64,000 bases of DNA. It comes from CADEDV01 sp964596345. Lineage in GTDB: Bacteria > Bacteroidota > Bacteroidia > Chitinophagales > Chitinophagaceae. The stretch is taken from NCBI GenBank assembly GCA_964596345.1, contig CAZQSZ010000003.1, positions 248,001 to 312,000 of the forward strand. The letters are read 5' to 3'. The first letter of the stretch is position 1. Every line of letters begins with the position of its first letter. This document shows positions 52,107-59,684 of this stretch, piece after piece. Made by a program: the position numbers and the translations under genes. The notes below the pieces were generated by a model. That model was not told the DNA's origin and did no database searches. It worked only from the letters and a program-made list of their open reading frames with translations.

Positions 52107-52544
52107 TTATTTTTTAATTTTTGAGATTGTTTTCCCGATACATTTTACATGCGAATCCATATCTCTTAAAGAAAACTTAATTGACTCTTTAATCAATGCC
52201 TTTACTTTTGGATTTCTATAATCACTCTTTTCATTAACAACTACATGGCGGATATGATTCCCGGTACCTTGTAAAAGTTTATGTGGGTCTTTAAGTAAAG
52301 TACCTTTATTAAAACCTAGATTTAGATGGTTAGTGTAAATTGGAAGCATGCAGAAGGCATCAGATAGTTTATCGGATATACTAAAAACGGCTGTTAAAGC
52401 ATGAGTGTGGTATAACAGCTCATTGCAGTCCGGATATAGTTCCAGGATATTATTTCGCAAGTCGGTAAATAAGTCAATTACTTGCTTTTCTTTAAAATCA
52501 AGGAGTATCTTAAAATCAGGATGTATTGGTCTGTGGTAATTCAT
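52107..52544 (-). CDS. DUF1801-family protein
   Basis: 145 residues. The start IHPDFKILLDFKEKQVIDLFTDLRNNILELYPDCNELLYHTHALT and the later NHLNLGFNKGTLLKDPHKLLQGTGNHIRHV match DUF1801 (YdhG-like) proteins, small soluble folds of unknown function. The stop-start overlap with the VOC gene upstream (4 bases) suggests co-expression. Confidence 0.78.
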   Translation of the reverse strand: MNYHRPIHPDFKILLDFKEKQVIDLFTDLRNNILELYPDCNELLYHTHALTAVFSISDKLSDAFCMLPIYTNHLNLGFNKGTLLKDPHKLLQGTGNHIRHVVVNEKSDYRNPKVKALIKESIKFSLRDMDSHVKCIGKTISKIKK

Positions 52545-52924
52545 TTTGCTGTATTATCGTATTGCATAGCACAAAAGATATTACCCTCTGTATCTAAGAA
52601 TTTAGAAATCCATCCAACAAAAGGTATTGCCATTTTAGGCATCAGAACTTTCCCTCCATTGTGGTTAACTTTTTCAATTGTTTCATCAATATTTTCAACA
52701 CCGATGGTACATTCAAAACCAATTATATTCTCATTATGTGGAGAATACTTTCTTGATTGCAAAGCTCCAATTGGCCTTGCATTTTCTTCTTTGTCGGCTT
52801 TTATCTGTAAAAAGTCAGCTTGCCCATAAGAGTTAAAGCCCCAGTCAAAAACTTTATCGTAAAAATTCCTGGCTCTTTCAATGTCGTCTATGTAGACGGC
52901 AAAATGTGTTAGTTCATTTTTCAT
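52541..52924 (-). CDS. VOC/glyoxalase-fold protein
   Basis: 127 residues. ELTHFAVYIDDIERARNFYDKVFDWGF is the classical start of a VOC unit, and GWISKFLDTEGNIFCAMQYD the end of the second. Metal or substrate binding cannot be deduced. It is overlapped by the DUF1801 gene and follows the 2H phosphoesterase gene by 11 bases. Confidence 0.82.
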   Translation of the reverse strand: MKNELTHFAVYIDDIERARNFYDKVFDWGFNSYGQADFLQIKADKEENARPIGALQSRKYSPHNENIIGFECTIGVENIDETIEKVNHNGGKVLMPKMAIPFVGWISKFLDTEGNIFCAMQYDNTAK

Positions 52925-52935
52925 TTTTATAAATT

Positions 52936-53430
52936 TTAAGTGTTAGCTAAAGAAAACTCATCCAGGGTATACCATTCGTTATTATCAACCTGTTCTATTA
53001 AGCTTATTTTCTTGAACATTATATCGTTTGGAAATTCTACACTTGATATAGCTTCGAAAATTTCATCGGTGCAGCATGAATTTCTTGGATGCATTAAGGT
53101 TATATGAAGATTTGGAGTGCCAGGATTCTCAATGATTCCAGATAAAATCTCTTTCCTTAATGATTGGCATTTTGTAATGACAGGCAAAAAAACACCTTTG
53201 CCATCAGCAAACCGTTCTGGACTTGAAATCATTAATTGAACGGGAGTATTCCTTAGCCGATGTAGGTTAGATATTACTTTATCTATATCAAATAATTCGT
53301 CTTCACGGCAAAGTGTAACATGGGCTTTTATTAGTTTGTACTGCTCAATATTGTACAACCACCGAATATTTTCAATATTCTTTGAGTACTTTTCTTCAAT
53401 AAAGAGTGTAAGTTGTTTTCTCCGATTCAT
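52936..53430 (-). CDS. 2H phosphoesterase (2'-5' RNA ligase-like)
   Basis: 164 residues. The two catalytic His motifs are HVTL (about residue 36) and HITL (about residue 106), which define the LigT/2H family. These enzymes open cyclic phosphodiesters or ligate 2'-5' RNA. Some viral relatives cut 2'-5' oligoadenylates, so a link to cyclic-nucleotide signalling is possible but not shown. The CBASS operon lies 21 kb away in the same element. Confidence 0.8.
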   Translation of the reverse strand: MNRRKQLTLFIEEKYSKNIENIRWLYNIEQYKLIKAHVTLCREDELFDIDKVISNLHRLRNTPVQLMISSPERFADGKGVFLPVITKCQSLRKEILSGIIENPGTPNLHITLMHPRNSCCTDEIFEAISSVEFPNDIMFKKISLIEQVDNNEWYTLDEFSLANT

Positions 53431-53435
53431 CTTCT

Positions 53436-54353
53436 CTAGTTTACAGCAACTACTACGTTCCCTTTTTTTCTGCCTGTATCAACATATTTGTGAGCATTTA
53501 CAATATCATCTATTGGATAAACCCTGTCAATATTTGAATACAATTTGCCTTCTTCATATATTGTTTTCAATAGATTAAGCTGGCTTTTTGTTTCCTTTGC
53601 AACTTCCAAACCTCCCACAGTTAAGTACCTACCTTCACTTTTTAGCAGATGCTTAAAGTTTTTTTTGTTGGTTTTTCCAACTGCATCAAAAATAATATTG
53701 TACTTTTTTTCAAGTTTTGCAAAGTCTTGCATAGTGTAAATGATTACTTCAGAGCTACCTAATGATTTAGCTAATGCTGCACCTTCATTACTACATACAC
53801 TGGTTACATTTGCATTAAACCATCTTGCAATTTGAATAGCTGCACAACCTACTGAACCTGTAGCCCCATAAATCAAAATATCTTGGTTGGGTTTAGAATC
53901 AACTCCTCCTTTATTGAGAAAATAAACTGCTGTCATCCCACCGAAAACAATAGCGGCGGCATCATTAAACGATGCATTTAATGGCATAGGAGCAAGGATT
54001 CCATTTTCTGCTAAAACAATGTATTCTGCATGAGCACCAAATTTGAAACCGCTGCTACCAAAAACTTTATCTCCTTTTTGGAATTGAGTTACGGCTTTCC
54101 CTACATCTTCTACAATACCTGAGAATACTGTCCCAAGAATCGGTTTTCTGGGTTTTCCAAAACCCAGGACAAAACGCATTACTATCCGTAAAAAACCTTT
54201 TACCGCAAGCCCTCTAACTCTTACGTCACCTGAATTTACTGCCGAAGCGTAGATTTTTATCAGGACTTTATCAGCTTCAAGCATAGGCTTTGCAACTTCT
54301 TGTAAGTGCAAAACTTCGGGTGCCCCATATTTTGTGCAAATGATTGCCTTCAT
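53436..54353 (-). CDS. Zinc-independent MDR-family quinone/alcohol oxidoreductase
   Basis: 305 residues. N-terminal GroES-like domain with VHGEVLH-type pattern LHLQEVAKPMLEADKVLIKIYASAVNSGD, then the nucleotide-binding motif ILIYGATGSVGCAAIQIARW (GxGxxG variant GATGSVG). Zinc ligands are absent, as in quinone oxidoreductase-like members. NADPH-dependent reduction of a carbonyl or quinone is likely. 23 bases separate it from the upstream lipoprotein gene. Confidence 0.88.
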   Translation of the reverse strand: MKAIICTKYGAPEVLHLQEVAKPMLEADKVLIKIYASAVNSGDVRVRGLAVKGFLRIVMRFVLGFGKPRKPILGTVFSGIVEDVGKAVTQFQKGDKVFGSSGFKFGAHAEYIVLAENGILAPMPLNASFNDAAAIVFGGMTAVYFLNKGGVDSKPNQDILIYGATGSVGCAAIQIARWFNANVTSVCSNEGAALAKSLGSSEVIIYTMQDFAKLEKKYNIIFDAVGKTNKKNFKHLLKSEGRYLTVGGLEVAKETKSQLNLLKTIYEEGKLYSNIDRVYPIDDIVNAHKYVDTGRKKGNVVVAVN

Positions 54354-54375
54354 CGTTGTTAAATGACGATTATAA

Positions 54376-54861
54376 TTACTTTTTGCTTCTTTTTTTATTC
54401 AGATTTTCCAATAAGCTTTTAGCTAAAGCAGCATCATTTTCGTTAACGAAATGTGCTTTTTGACAATAAGTTATTGAGCCGGAGCCTACCCATTGTTCAT
54501 AACCCTCAGTTTTGAGTGTGGCGAACGGCTCCCATTGATTTTTATTCTTACTTTCAGCAGATAAAAATTCTCCACAAAGAAGAAATGTTTTTACGTTAGT
54601 TTCGGACAAAATATATCCAATTTTTAAATTTCGAAATTCTACTACGGTTGGGGGCTGGTGGTTAGAAAAATCACTGGCAGCTGAATTCATTAAAAATTGA
54701 ACAATAGAATCAGGTACAGACCTTTCAATTTGAGATTCCTTATTGACAACTGGAGAATCTTTACTATTCTTCTGGTCATTCATTTGATTTGGGCCACAGA
54801 AAATTAAACTAATGGCTATCGCAAATACAGATAGGGCATAAAAAATTCTTCTTTTTTGCAT
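54376..54861 (-). CDS. Lipoprotein of unknown function
   Basis: The ATG at 54861 (MQKRRIFYALSVFAIAI) begins a lipoprotein signal peptide with SLIFC (Cys at about 22). A longer frame to 54912 overlaps the metallo-beta-lactamase stop. 161 residues. The mature part after a charged linker is a small mixed fold (VVEFRNLKIGYILSETNVKTFLLCGEF) without recognised motifs. It directly follows the metallo-beta-lactamase gene. Confidence 0.5.
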   Translation of the reverse strand: MQKRRIFYALSVFAIAISLIFCGPNQMNDQKNSKDSPVVNKESQIERSVPDSIVQFLMNSAASDFSNHQPPTVVEFRNLKIGYILSETNVKTFLLCGEFLSAESKNKNQWEPFATLKTEGYEQWVGSGSITYCQKAHFVNENDAALAKSLLENLNKKRSKK

Positions 54862-54908
54862 AAGTATATTTTTGTTATTTTTTTTCTTTCGTTTAGTTAT
54901 TAAAATGC

Positions 54909-55640
54909 TCAATATTTGCTTTTAAGTTTTCTCGCCAATTTAATGGAGTGTTTCAACGAATTTGAATTATTCCAGTCGCTATGTGAAACAATAATGAACT
55001 TGGGGGCAGAAAATTTTCCCTGCACCCTCTTTAAAGTTGAATAATACTCTTTTATATTACCGTCACCTAAGTAGCCTAAATTCTCAGCATCAGCGCCTTT
55101 TATTAAACAACCGCCATAAAGGATTTTTTCTTTATCAAACCAAATGACAATGTTGTCTTGTGTATGTCCTTGCCCAGGATAAAAAGTTTCAAAGCTGTAT
55201 TGCCCGATGTTGAAAACAGTATCTTTCTGAATTAAATATTCTGCCCGTTTCTTCCCATTTATCTTACTTAATTCATCAGTCAGTAACGTAGTGTAAGTTT
55301 TAATTCCCTTATTCTTATAATATTCAAGTCCTTCAGTTCTGTCACTGTGCCAATGTGTAGCAATGCACATCGTTACATTCTGATTGTGCCTCAGTTTGAT
55401 GCTGTCTAACAATGGTTGAAATTGGGTAGTATCCCAAGGCGTATCAAATAGAACTACACCATTGTTTGTGACAAGGTACATCCCGTTTGCTGGTATTTTA
55501 TTTCCTTCGTAGGTATTGTAAGTTGTATAGATATTAAAATCTCCTGTTAACTGCACTAGTTTTAATTTTGCTTCTTCTTTCTGCCCCAATATTTCGGTCA
55601 GTGAAAAAACAAACGATATTGTTAATATAATTATTCGCAT
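54909..55640 (-). CDS. Subclass B1 metallo-beta-lactamase
   Basis: The ATG at 55640 starts a signal peptide (MRIIILTISFVFSLTEILGQ), giving 243 residues; an upstream in-frame start would add 14. Zinc site 1 is H96, H98 and H159; site 2 is D100, C178 and H220 (motifs THWHSDR, GQGHTQDN, YGGCLIKG, VSHSDW). This is the full B1 ligand set, as in BlaB, IND and CGB of Flavobacteria. A periplasmic enzyme of this type usually hydrolyses most beta-lactams including carbapenems. It is encoded on the mobile segment, 8 kb from a class A enzyme. Confidence 0.93.
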   Translation of the reverse strand: MRIIILTISFVFSLTEILGQKEEAKLKLVQLTGDFNIYTTYNTYEGNKIPANGMYLVTNNGVVLFDTPWDTTQFQPLLDSIKLRHNQNVTMCIATHWHSDRTEGLEYYKNKGIKTYTTLLTDELSKINGKKRAEYLIQKDTVFNIGQYSFETFYPGQGHTQDNIVIWFDKEKILYGGCLIKGADAENLGYLGDGNIKEYYSTLKRVQGKFSAPKFIIVSHSDWNNSNSLKHSIKLARKLKSKY

Positions 55641-55691
55641 TCTGTTTTTGATTGAATTGTGTAATCTTATAAATACCAGCAACGGTTAAAC

Positions 55692-56354
55692 TCAATTTTG
55701 TTTTTTATATTCCTCAACCTGTTCAAGCAAATCCATAGATTTTAATAATGGTGTCCATTCTTTTCCTTTAAAAATCCGCTGAAACCATTTCTTGTTCCTG
55801 TTTTTGTAATTGATATTAATAAAAAGCCAGATACCGGCAAAAGCAAACGAAAAAGTAACAATGCCTTGTATAATAAGGTGAAATGGGGTTCCTTGCAAAA
55901 TTGTATTTTCTGTAAGGTAGAATGTTGTCCATACCGGAAGCTGCAAAAAAAGAATACGACCAGCCCAAAGAGTAGATATTTTTAATTTTGACAGGCTTTC
56001 CTGCATGGTTATTACAGGAGTGCTGAAGTCTATTTTATAAATTAAATCTAACTGGTAAATATAAACTGCAGTAGCAATGATGGTGAGAAGGACTTGGATA
56101 GAAGCGGAATACAGAAAAAATGGGCTCACTTTATCATAACCGAACAGGAACAAGTTTACAAGGATAAATGCAAGTGGAACGGACCATACTATCCCAGCAA
56201 TTAATGTAAATATTTTAATGGGTTTCATGGATGATAAAAGGCTTTGAACTTTCATTTTTGAAATATCATCAGCATTTTGCTTATTCAGAGTAAGGCTCTT
56301 TTCCACCTTCTCATTATAAGACTTCCAAAGCATTTTTAATTCTAATTCTTGCAT
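55692..56354 (-). CDS. Membrane protein paired with ECF sigma factor, copy 2
   Basis: 220 residues with four to five helices and a cytoplasmic N-terminus starting MQELELKMLWKSYNEKVEKSLTLN. It is a paralogue of 48945-49589 with the same helix spacing and a similar end (NKKWFQRIFKGKEW). It lies 4 bases after its sigma gene. Likely anti-sigma or signal partner, by context. Confidence 0.55.
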   Translation of the reverse strand: MQELELKMLWKSYNEKVEKSLTLNKQNADDISKMKVQSLLSSMKPIKIFTLIAGIVWSVPLAFILVNLFLFGYDKVSPFFLYSASIQVLLTIIATAVYIYQLDLIYKIDFSTPVITMQESLSKLKISTLWAGRILFLQLPVWTTFYLTENTILQGTPFHLIIQGIVTFSFAFAGIWLFININYKNRNKKWFQRIFKGKEWTPLLKSMDLLEQVEEYKKQN

Positions 56355-56358
56355 ACTT

Positions 56359-56865
56359 TTAAATTTTATTTAGTGAGAAACGGCTTTTTAGTTTTTCTTT
56401 AATTCGGGCAATTTTGGTTGATATATTGGATATACTTAAACCTAATATTTCTGAAATCTCAGCATGGTTTTTATCCTCCAGGTACAAAAGCATGAGTGCT
56501 TTGTCTATTTCCTTCAATTCACTAATGAATTGTTCCAATAAATTCAGGTTTTGTTCTTTTTCAGTATTGTCTAAGAAGGTACTAATGTCAAACCCTGGTT
56601 CTAATGCAATAAAATATTTTCCTCTCGTTTTACTTTTTCTGTAATGTGAAATGGCAGTGTTTAATGAAACCCGGTAAAGCCATGTTGTTATTGCATACTT
56701 GGTATTATATGTGTGAAGTGATTGCCAGATTTGAATCAAAATTTCCTGTATCAAATCCTGCCTGTCAGTTTCGTCATGACAATAGCTTCTGGCAACTTTG
56801 AAAATAATACCTTTATGGGTAGCTAATATTTCATTAAACCGTTGGTGTTGTAGTGCCTTGTCCAT
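56359..56865 (-). CDS. ECF-family RNA polymerase sigma factor, copy 2
   Basis: 168 residues. Region 2: GIIFKVARSYCHDETDRQDLIQEILIQIWQ and TTWLYRVSLNTAISHYRK. Region 4: IDKALMLLYLEDKNHAEISEILGLSISNISTKIARIK. It has the same length as, and similar sequence to, copy 1. Its start shares one base with the end of the hydrolase gene upstream. Confidence 0.88.
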   Translation of the reverse strand: MDKALQHQRFNEILATHKGIIFKVARSYCHDETDRQDLIQEILIQIWQSLHTYNTKYAITTWLYRVSLNTAISHYRKSKTRGKYFIALEPGFDISTFLDNTEKEQNLNLLEQFISELKEIDKALMLLYLEDKNHAEISEILGLSISNISTKIARIKEKLKSRFSLNKI

Positions 56866-57917
56866 TATAATTTTTGATACCAGTTTTTAATAATGGAAAA
56901 CGCCTTTTCATTGTGTCTTATGCCATTATGATTGATTTCTTCAATTACTTCAGTATCTCCCTTGCTATTGTCTGTAACAGCTTTTTTTGTTAGTGATGCA
57001 TTGAAAGCTTCGTCTTTCCCCCCAATTAGTACAAGAAGCGGTGCATTAATAGCCTTTAACCCATCAGTGTAATTTTCTGGCGCCATACTCATATTTGCCC
57101 TATAGGTGTATTGTCTTAATTTCACATTGGCTGGCAGGTTAAAAAATAAAACTGGCAATCCGTCCTGTTCGTGATGGTTAAGTTCATTCAACATCTTTAA
57201 GCCAATAATACGCTGAATGTTTATTTGCATAAACGATTCGGCAGCCTTTTTTGAAGTAGTTTTGCTTTGTACCATTGTGGGAGAGTTGTGTCCCAAGTGG
57301 GGTGCAAATAGCAAATATCCATTTACTTTCACTTTATAGTTTCCCATAGCATATCTCAGTATAACACCTGCTCCCATTGAATGACCAGCTAGTATTATTT
57401 TCTTATCAGGATTTTCATTTTTTATGGTGTAAATAATATCAGCTAAATCATCTGTGTATTGGTTGATGTATTTAACATCGCCCGGCGAGCCGTCTGAATT
57501 TCCATGCCCACGCAAATCAATTGCATAAACCTCAGCCTGCGTTGACGTTTGCAAATAATTACAAGTTTTCAGATATTTAGCAGCGCTACTTTTAAGACCA
57601 TGAACAAAAATTATTATTTCATTTGAAATGGAAGGAAATCTGTAGGTGTTAATCGTCGCTTTGTCTCGAACCGAAAATTTCTTTACTTCAATTTTAGTTA
57701 AATTAAAAAAATTCTCCTCCTCTTTTTCAATTACATCGGGAATGTAGGTTTGTTTATTTTTAAATACTGGGTCTGGAGAAGCTACTAATGAATTTGCATC
57801 CGCAATCATTTTAGCCTCATCTCCATTATAGTATTCCTGTAAAATATTTTGTCCAAATGCAGACGTTCCTTTGAGGGATATTAATGCCGCAATTATAAAA
57901 AGTAAAATCTTTGTCAT
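56865..57917 (-). CDS. Secreted alpha/beta hydrolase
   Basis: 350 residues. Signal peptide about 1-23. The nucleophile elbow LAGHSMGAG (GxSxG) is near residue 176, an oxyanion-side FVHGLKSSA motif lies upstream, and LVLIGGKDEAF and HNGIRHN supply the acid and His. The fold matches lysophospholipase or monoglyceride-lipase-like enzymes. Its natural substrate is unknown. It precedes the ECF sigma gene on the same strand. Confidence 0.85.
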   Translation of the reverse strand: MTKILLFIIAALISLKGTSAFGQNILQEYYNGDEAKMIADANSLVASPDPVFKNKQTYIPDVIEKEEENFFNLTKIEVKKFSVRDKATINTYRFPSISNEIIIFVHGLKSSAAKYLKTCNYLQTSTQAEVYAIDLRGHGNSDGSPGDVKYINQYTDDLADIIYTIKNENPDKKIILAGHSMGAGVILRYAMGNYKVKVNGYLLFAPHLGHNSPTMVQSKTTSKKAAESFMQINIQRIIGLKMLNELNHHEQDGLPVLFFNLPANVKLRQYTYRANMSMAPENYTDGLKAINAPLLVLIGGKDEAFNASLTKKAVTDNSKGDTEVIEEINHNGIRHNEKAFSIIKNWYQKL

Positions 57918-58008
57918 TATAATAAAAATTGGTGAGTGTACCTTTAATTATTAGCATCACCATTTAAAATATCACAGTTTCTTTCAAAAAAATCTTTTCA
58001 AGGGAAAA

Positions 58009-59265
58009 TCACGTTGAGGAAGCGGCTTTCTGAACTTTTATGTTCTTTTCATCTATCTGAAATTTACTCCTAAGTAGTTTCATATCTTCACTCACTTTTC
58101 TATCTAAAATCTTAGCATAATGCTGTGTAGTACGAAGATTTTTATGCCCCAGCATTTTACTTACACTTTCAATAGGTACACCGTTAGTAAGTGTTACTGT
58201 TGTGGCAAATGTGTGCCGGGCAATATGGAAGGTAAGTTCCTTGTTAATGCCGCATAAATCAGCAATTTCTTTTAAGTAGCTGTTCATTTTTTGGTTGCTT
58301 AATACCGGCAATAATCGTTCTTGATTCAGGCATTGCGGATGCTGCTTGTATTTGTATAGTATCTCTTCTGCAATAGGTAGTAATGGAATATTGGAACGAG
58401 TATCTGTTTTTTGCCGGTTGGTAAAAATCCATTTGCCACCATCAATGCCCAAACCGATATTGTTACGGGTTAGCTGCTTTACATCTATGTATGCAAGCCC
58501 GGTAAAACAACTGAACAGGAAAATGTCTTTCACCTGGTTAAGCCTTTCAGTAGCAAATTCTTTATCGGCAATCGCCTGTAATTCTTCCTGCACCAGGTAA
58601 GCCCTTTCAACCTCTTTTACTTTGGCTTTATAATTTACAAATGGGTTCTTATCCAGCCAACCATTAGCTATGCAAATGCGGATGATTTTGCCAAAGTTCT
58701 TGATGTACTTTACTGCTGTATTATTATTGCACTTGCGAACGCTGCGGAGATAGAACTCATACTCTGTTACAAAGGCATGGTCAATCCTTTTGATGTCAAT
58801 ATCTGAAACATTGTATTTCCAAAGCAGGAAGTCAATAGTGTGTTTTAGAGAAGTTTTGTAGCGTTCCAAAGTGCCAGGTGCAAATTCATCGTTTAGTAAG
58901 GCTTCTACTTTTTTGTTATGGTCCTCAAAAATGGGTATAAGGGTTCTTTGTCTTTCCTCCGAACTGTACAACTTATTTTTCAGGTTTTCGGCTGTGATGA
59001 CGGCCTTGTCTTTGAGCATTTGATGATGTGCCTCAAAAACCTGCTGCTCTAGGGTTTTCAAATAAGCATTTAGAACCTTTACATCTTCAGATGTGCCGCT
59101 TACTTTTTGGGCTACAGCGTTCCATTTTTCTGGCTGTATATACCGCTTGGCGGCCAGCTCTGTAATCTTTCCATCAATAGTGATGCGTAAATAAATGGGG
59201 GCAGTACCGTTAGCAACGGTCTTGGCTTTCTTCACATAGAAGAGTAAATTGAAAGTTCTGTTCAT
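58009..59265 (-). CDS. Tyrosine-type site-specific integrase
   Basis: The ATG at 59265 (MNRTFNLLFYVKKAKTVANG) is used; 418 residues. An arm-binding-like N-terminus and a SAM-like core-binding domain (ALLNDEFAPGTLERYKTSLKH) are followed by the catalytic domain: TGLAYIDV around the first active-site position, K in RQKTDTRSN, H-x-x-R in HIARHTF and the Tyr in TTQHYAKI. The first Arg of the canonical set is not obvious, as in many Bacteroidota integrases. It is encoded 252 bases from attR within tRNA-Ser, as expected for the enzyme that moves this element. Confidence 0.95.
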   Translation of the reverse strand: MNRTFNLLFYVKKAKTVANGTAPIYLRITIDGKITELAAKRYIQPEKWNAVAQKVSGTSEDVKVLNAYLKTLEQQVFEAHHQMLKDKAVITAENLKNKLYSSEERQRTLIPIFEDHNKKVEALLNDEFAPGTLERYKTSLKHTIDFLLWKYNVSDIDIKRIDHAFVTEYEFYLRSVRKCNNNTAVKYIKNFGKIIRICIANGWLDKNPFVNYKAKVKEVERAYLVQEELQAIADKEFATERLNQVKDIFLFSCFTGLAYIDVKQLTRNNIGLGIDGGKWIFTNRQKTDTRSNIPLLPIAEEILYKYKQHPQCLNQERLLPVLSNQKMNSYLKEIADLCGINKELTFHIARHTFATTVTLTNGVPIESVSKMLGHKNLRTTQHYAKILDRKVSEDMKLLRSKFQIDEKNIKVQKAASST

Positions 59266-59368
59266 GGTGTGGCGACCTTTAAAAGTTGATAAAGTTATTT
59301 CCAAGCCTGGCCGCAGACAAGATGTTCAAAAGCTGAACTGCTTGCTGAACCAGTGTTTCAGCGATTTC

Positions 59369-59417
59369 CAGTGACCTGTTTTATTGTTTTGGAAACAGGT
59401 CACTGAATAGATCACTG
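59369..59417. repeat. Right-end arm-site repeats with 13-bp inverted repeat
   Basis: CAGTGACCTGTTT (59369-59381) and AAACAGGTCACTG (59393-59405) are perfect inverted copies 11 bases apart. The stretch 59395-59417 also matches 15558-15580 at the left end. They lie between the integrase and attR, as integrase/Xis arm sites do. Confidence 0.55.
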
Positions 59418-59460
59418 AAGAAATAAGAATTGCTGGCTTTCTTTGGTATGGCCACAAAAC

Positions 59461-59496
59461 AAAAAACGCTGTAAACCATTGATTTTACAGCGTTTT
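59461..59496 (-). terminator. Element-supplied terminator for tRNA-Ser
   Basis: AAAACGCTGTAAA (59463-59475) and TTTACAGCGTTTT (59484-59496) form a perfect 13-bp stem with an 8-base loop. Read on the minus strand it is followed by a T-rich run and lies 23 bases past the tRNA 3' end, replacing the host terminator now at the far end. It is strong in both directions and may also shield the element. Confidence 0.7.
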
Positions 59497-59516
59497 GTAT
59501 CTTTTTGTATTGATAC

Positions 59517-59604
<88 letters not shown>

Positions 59605-59684
59605 GGGTGCAAAATAAACGTCTCAGCCTTTATCTTCCAAAAAATAATCCGCATTCAAGTAATTTTGTTTCAAATCATTATCTG

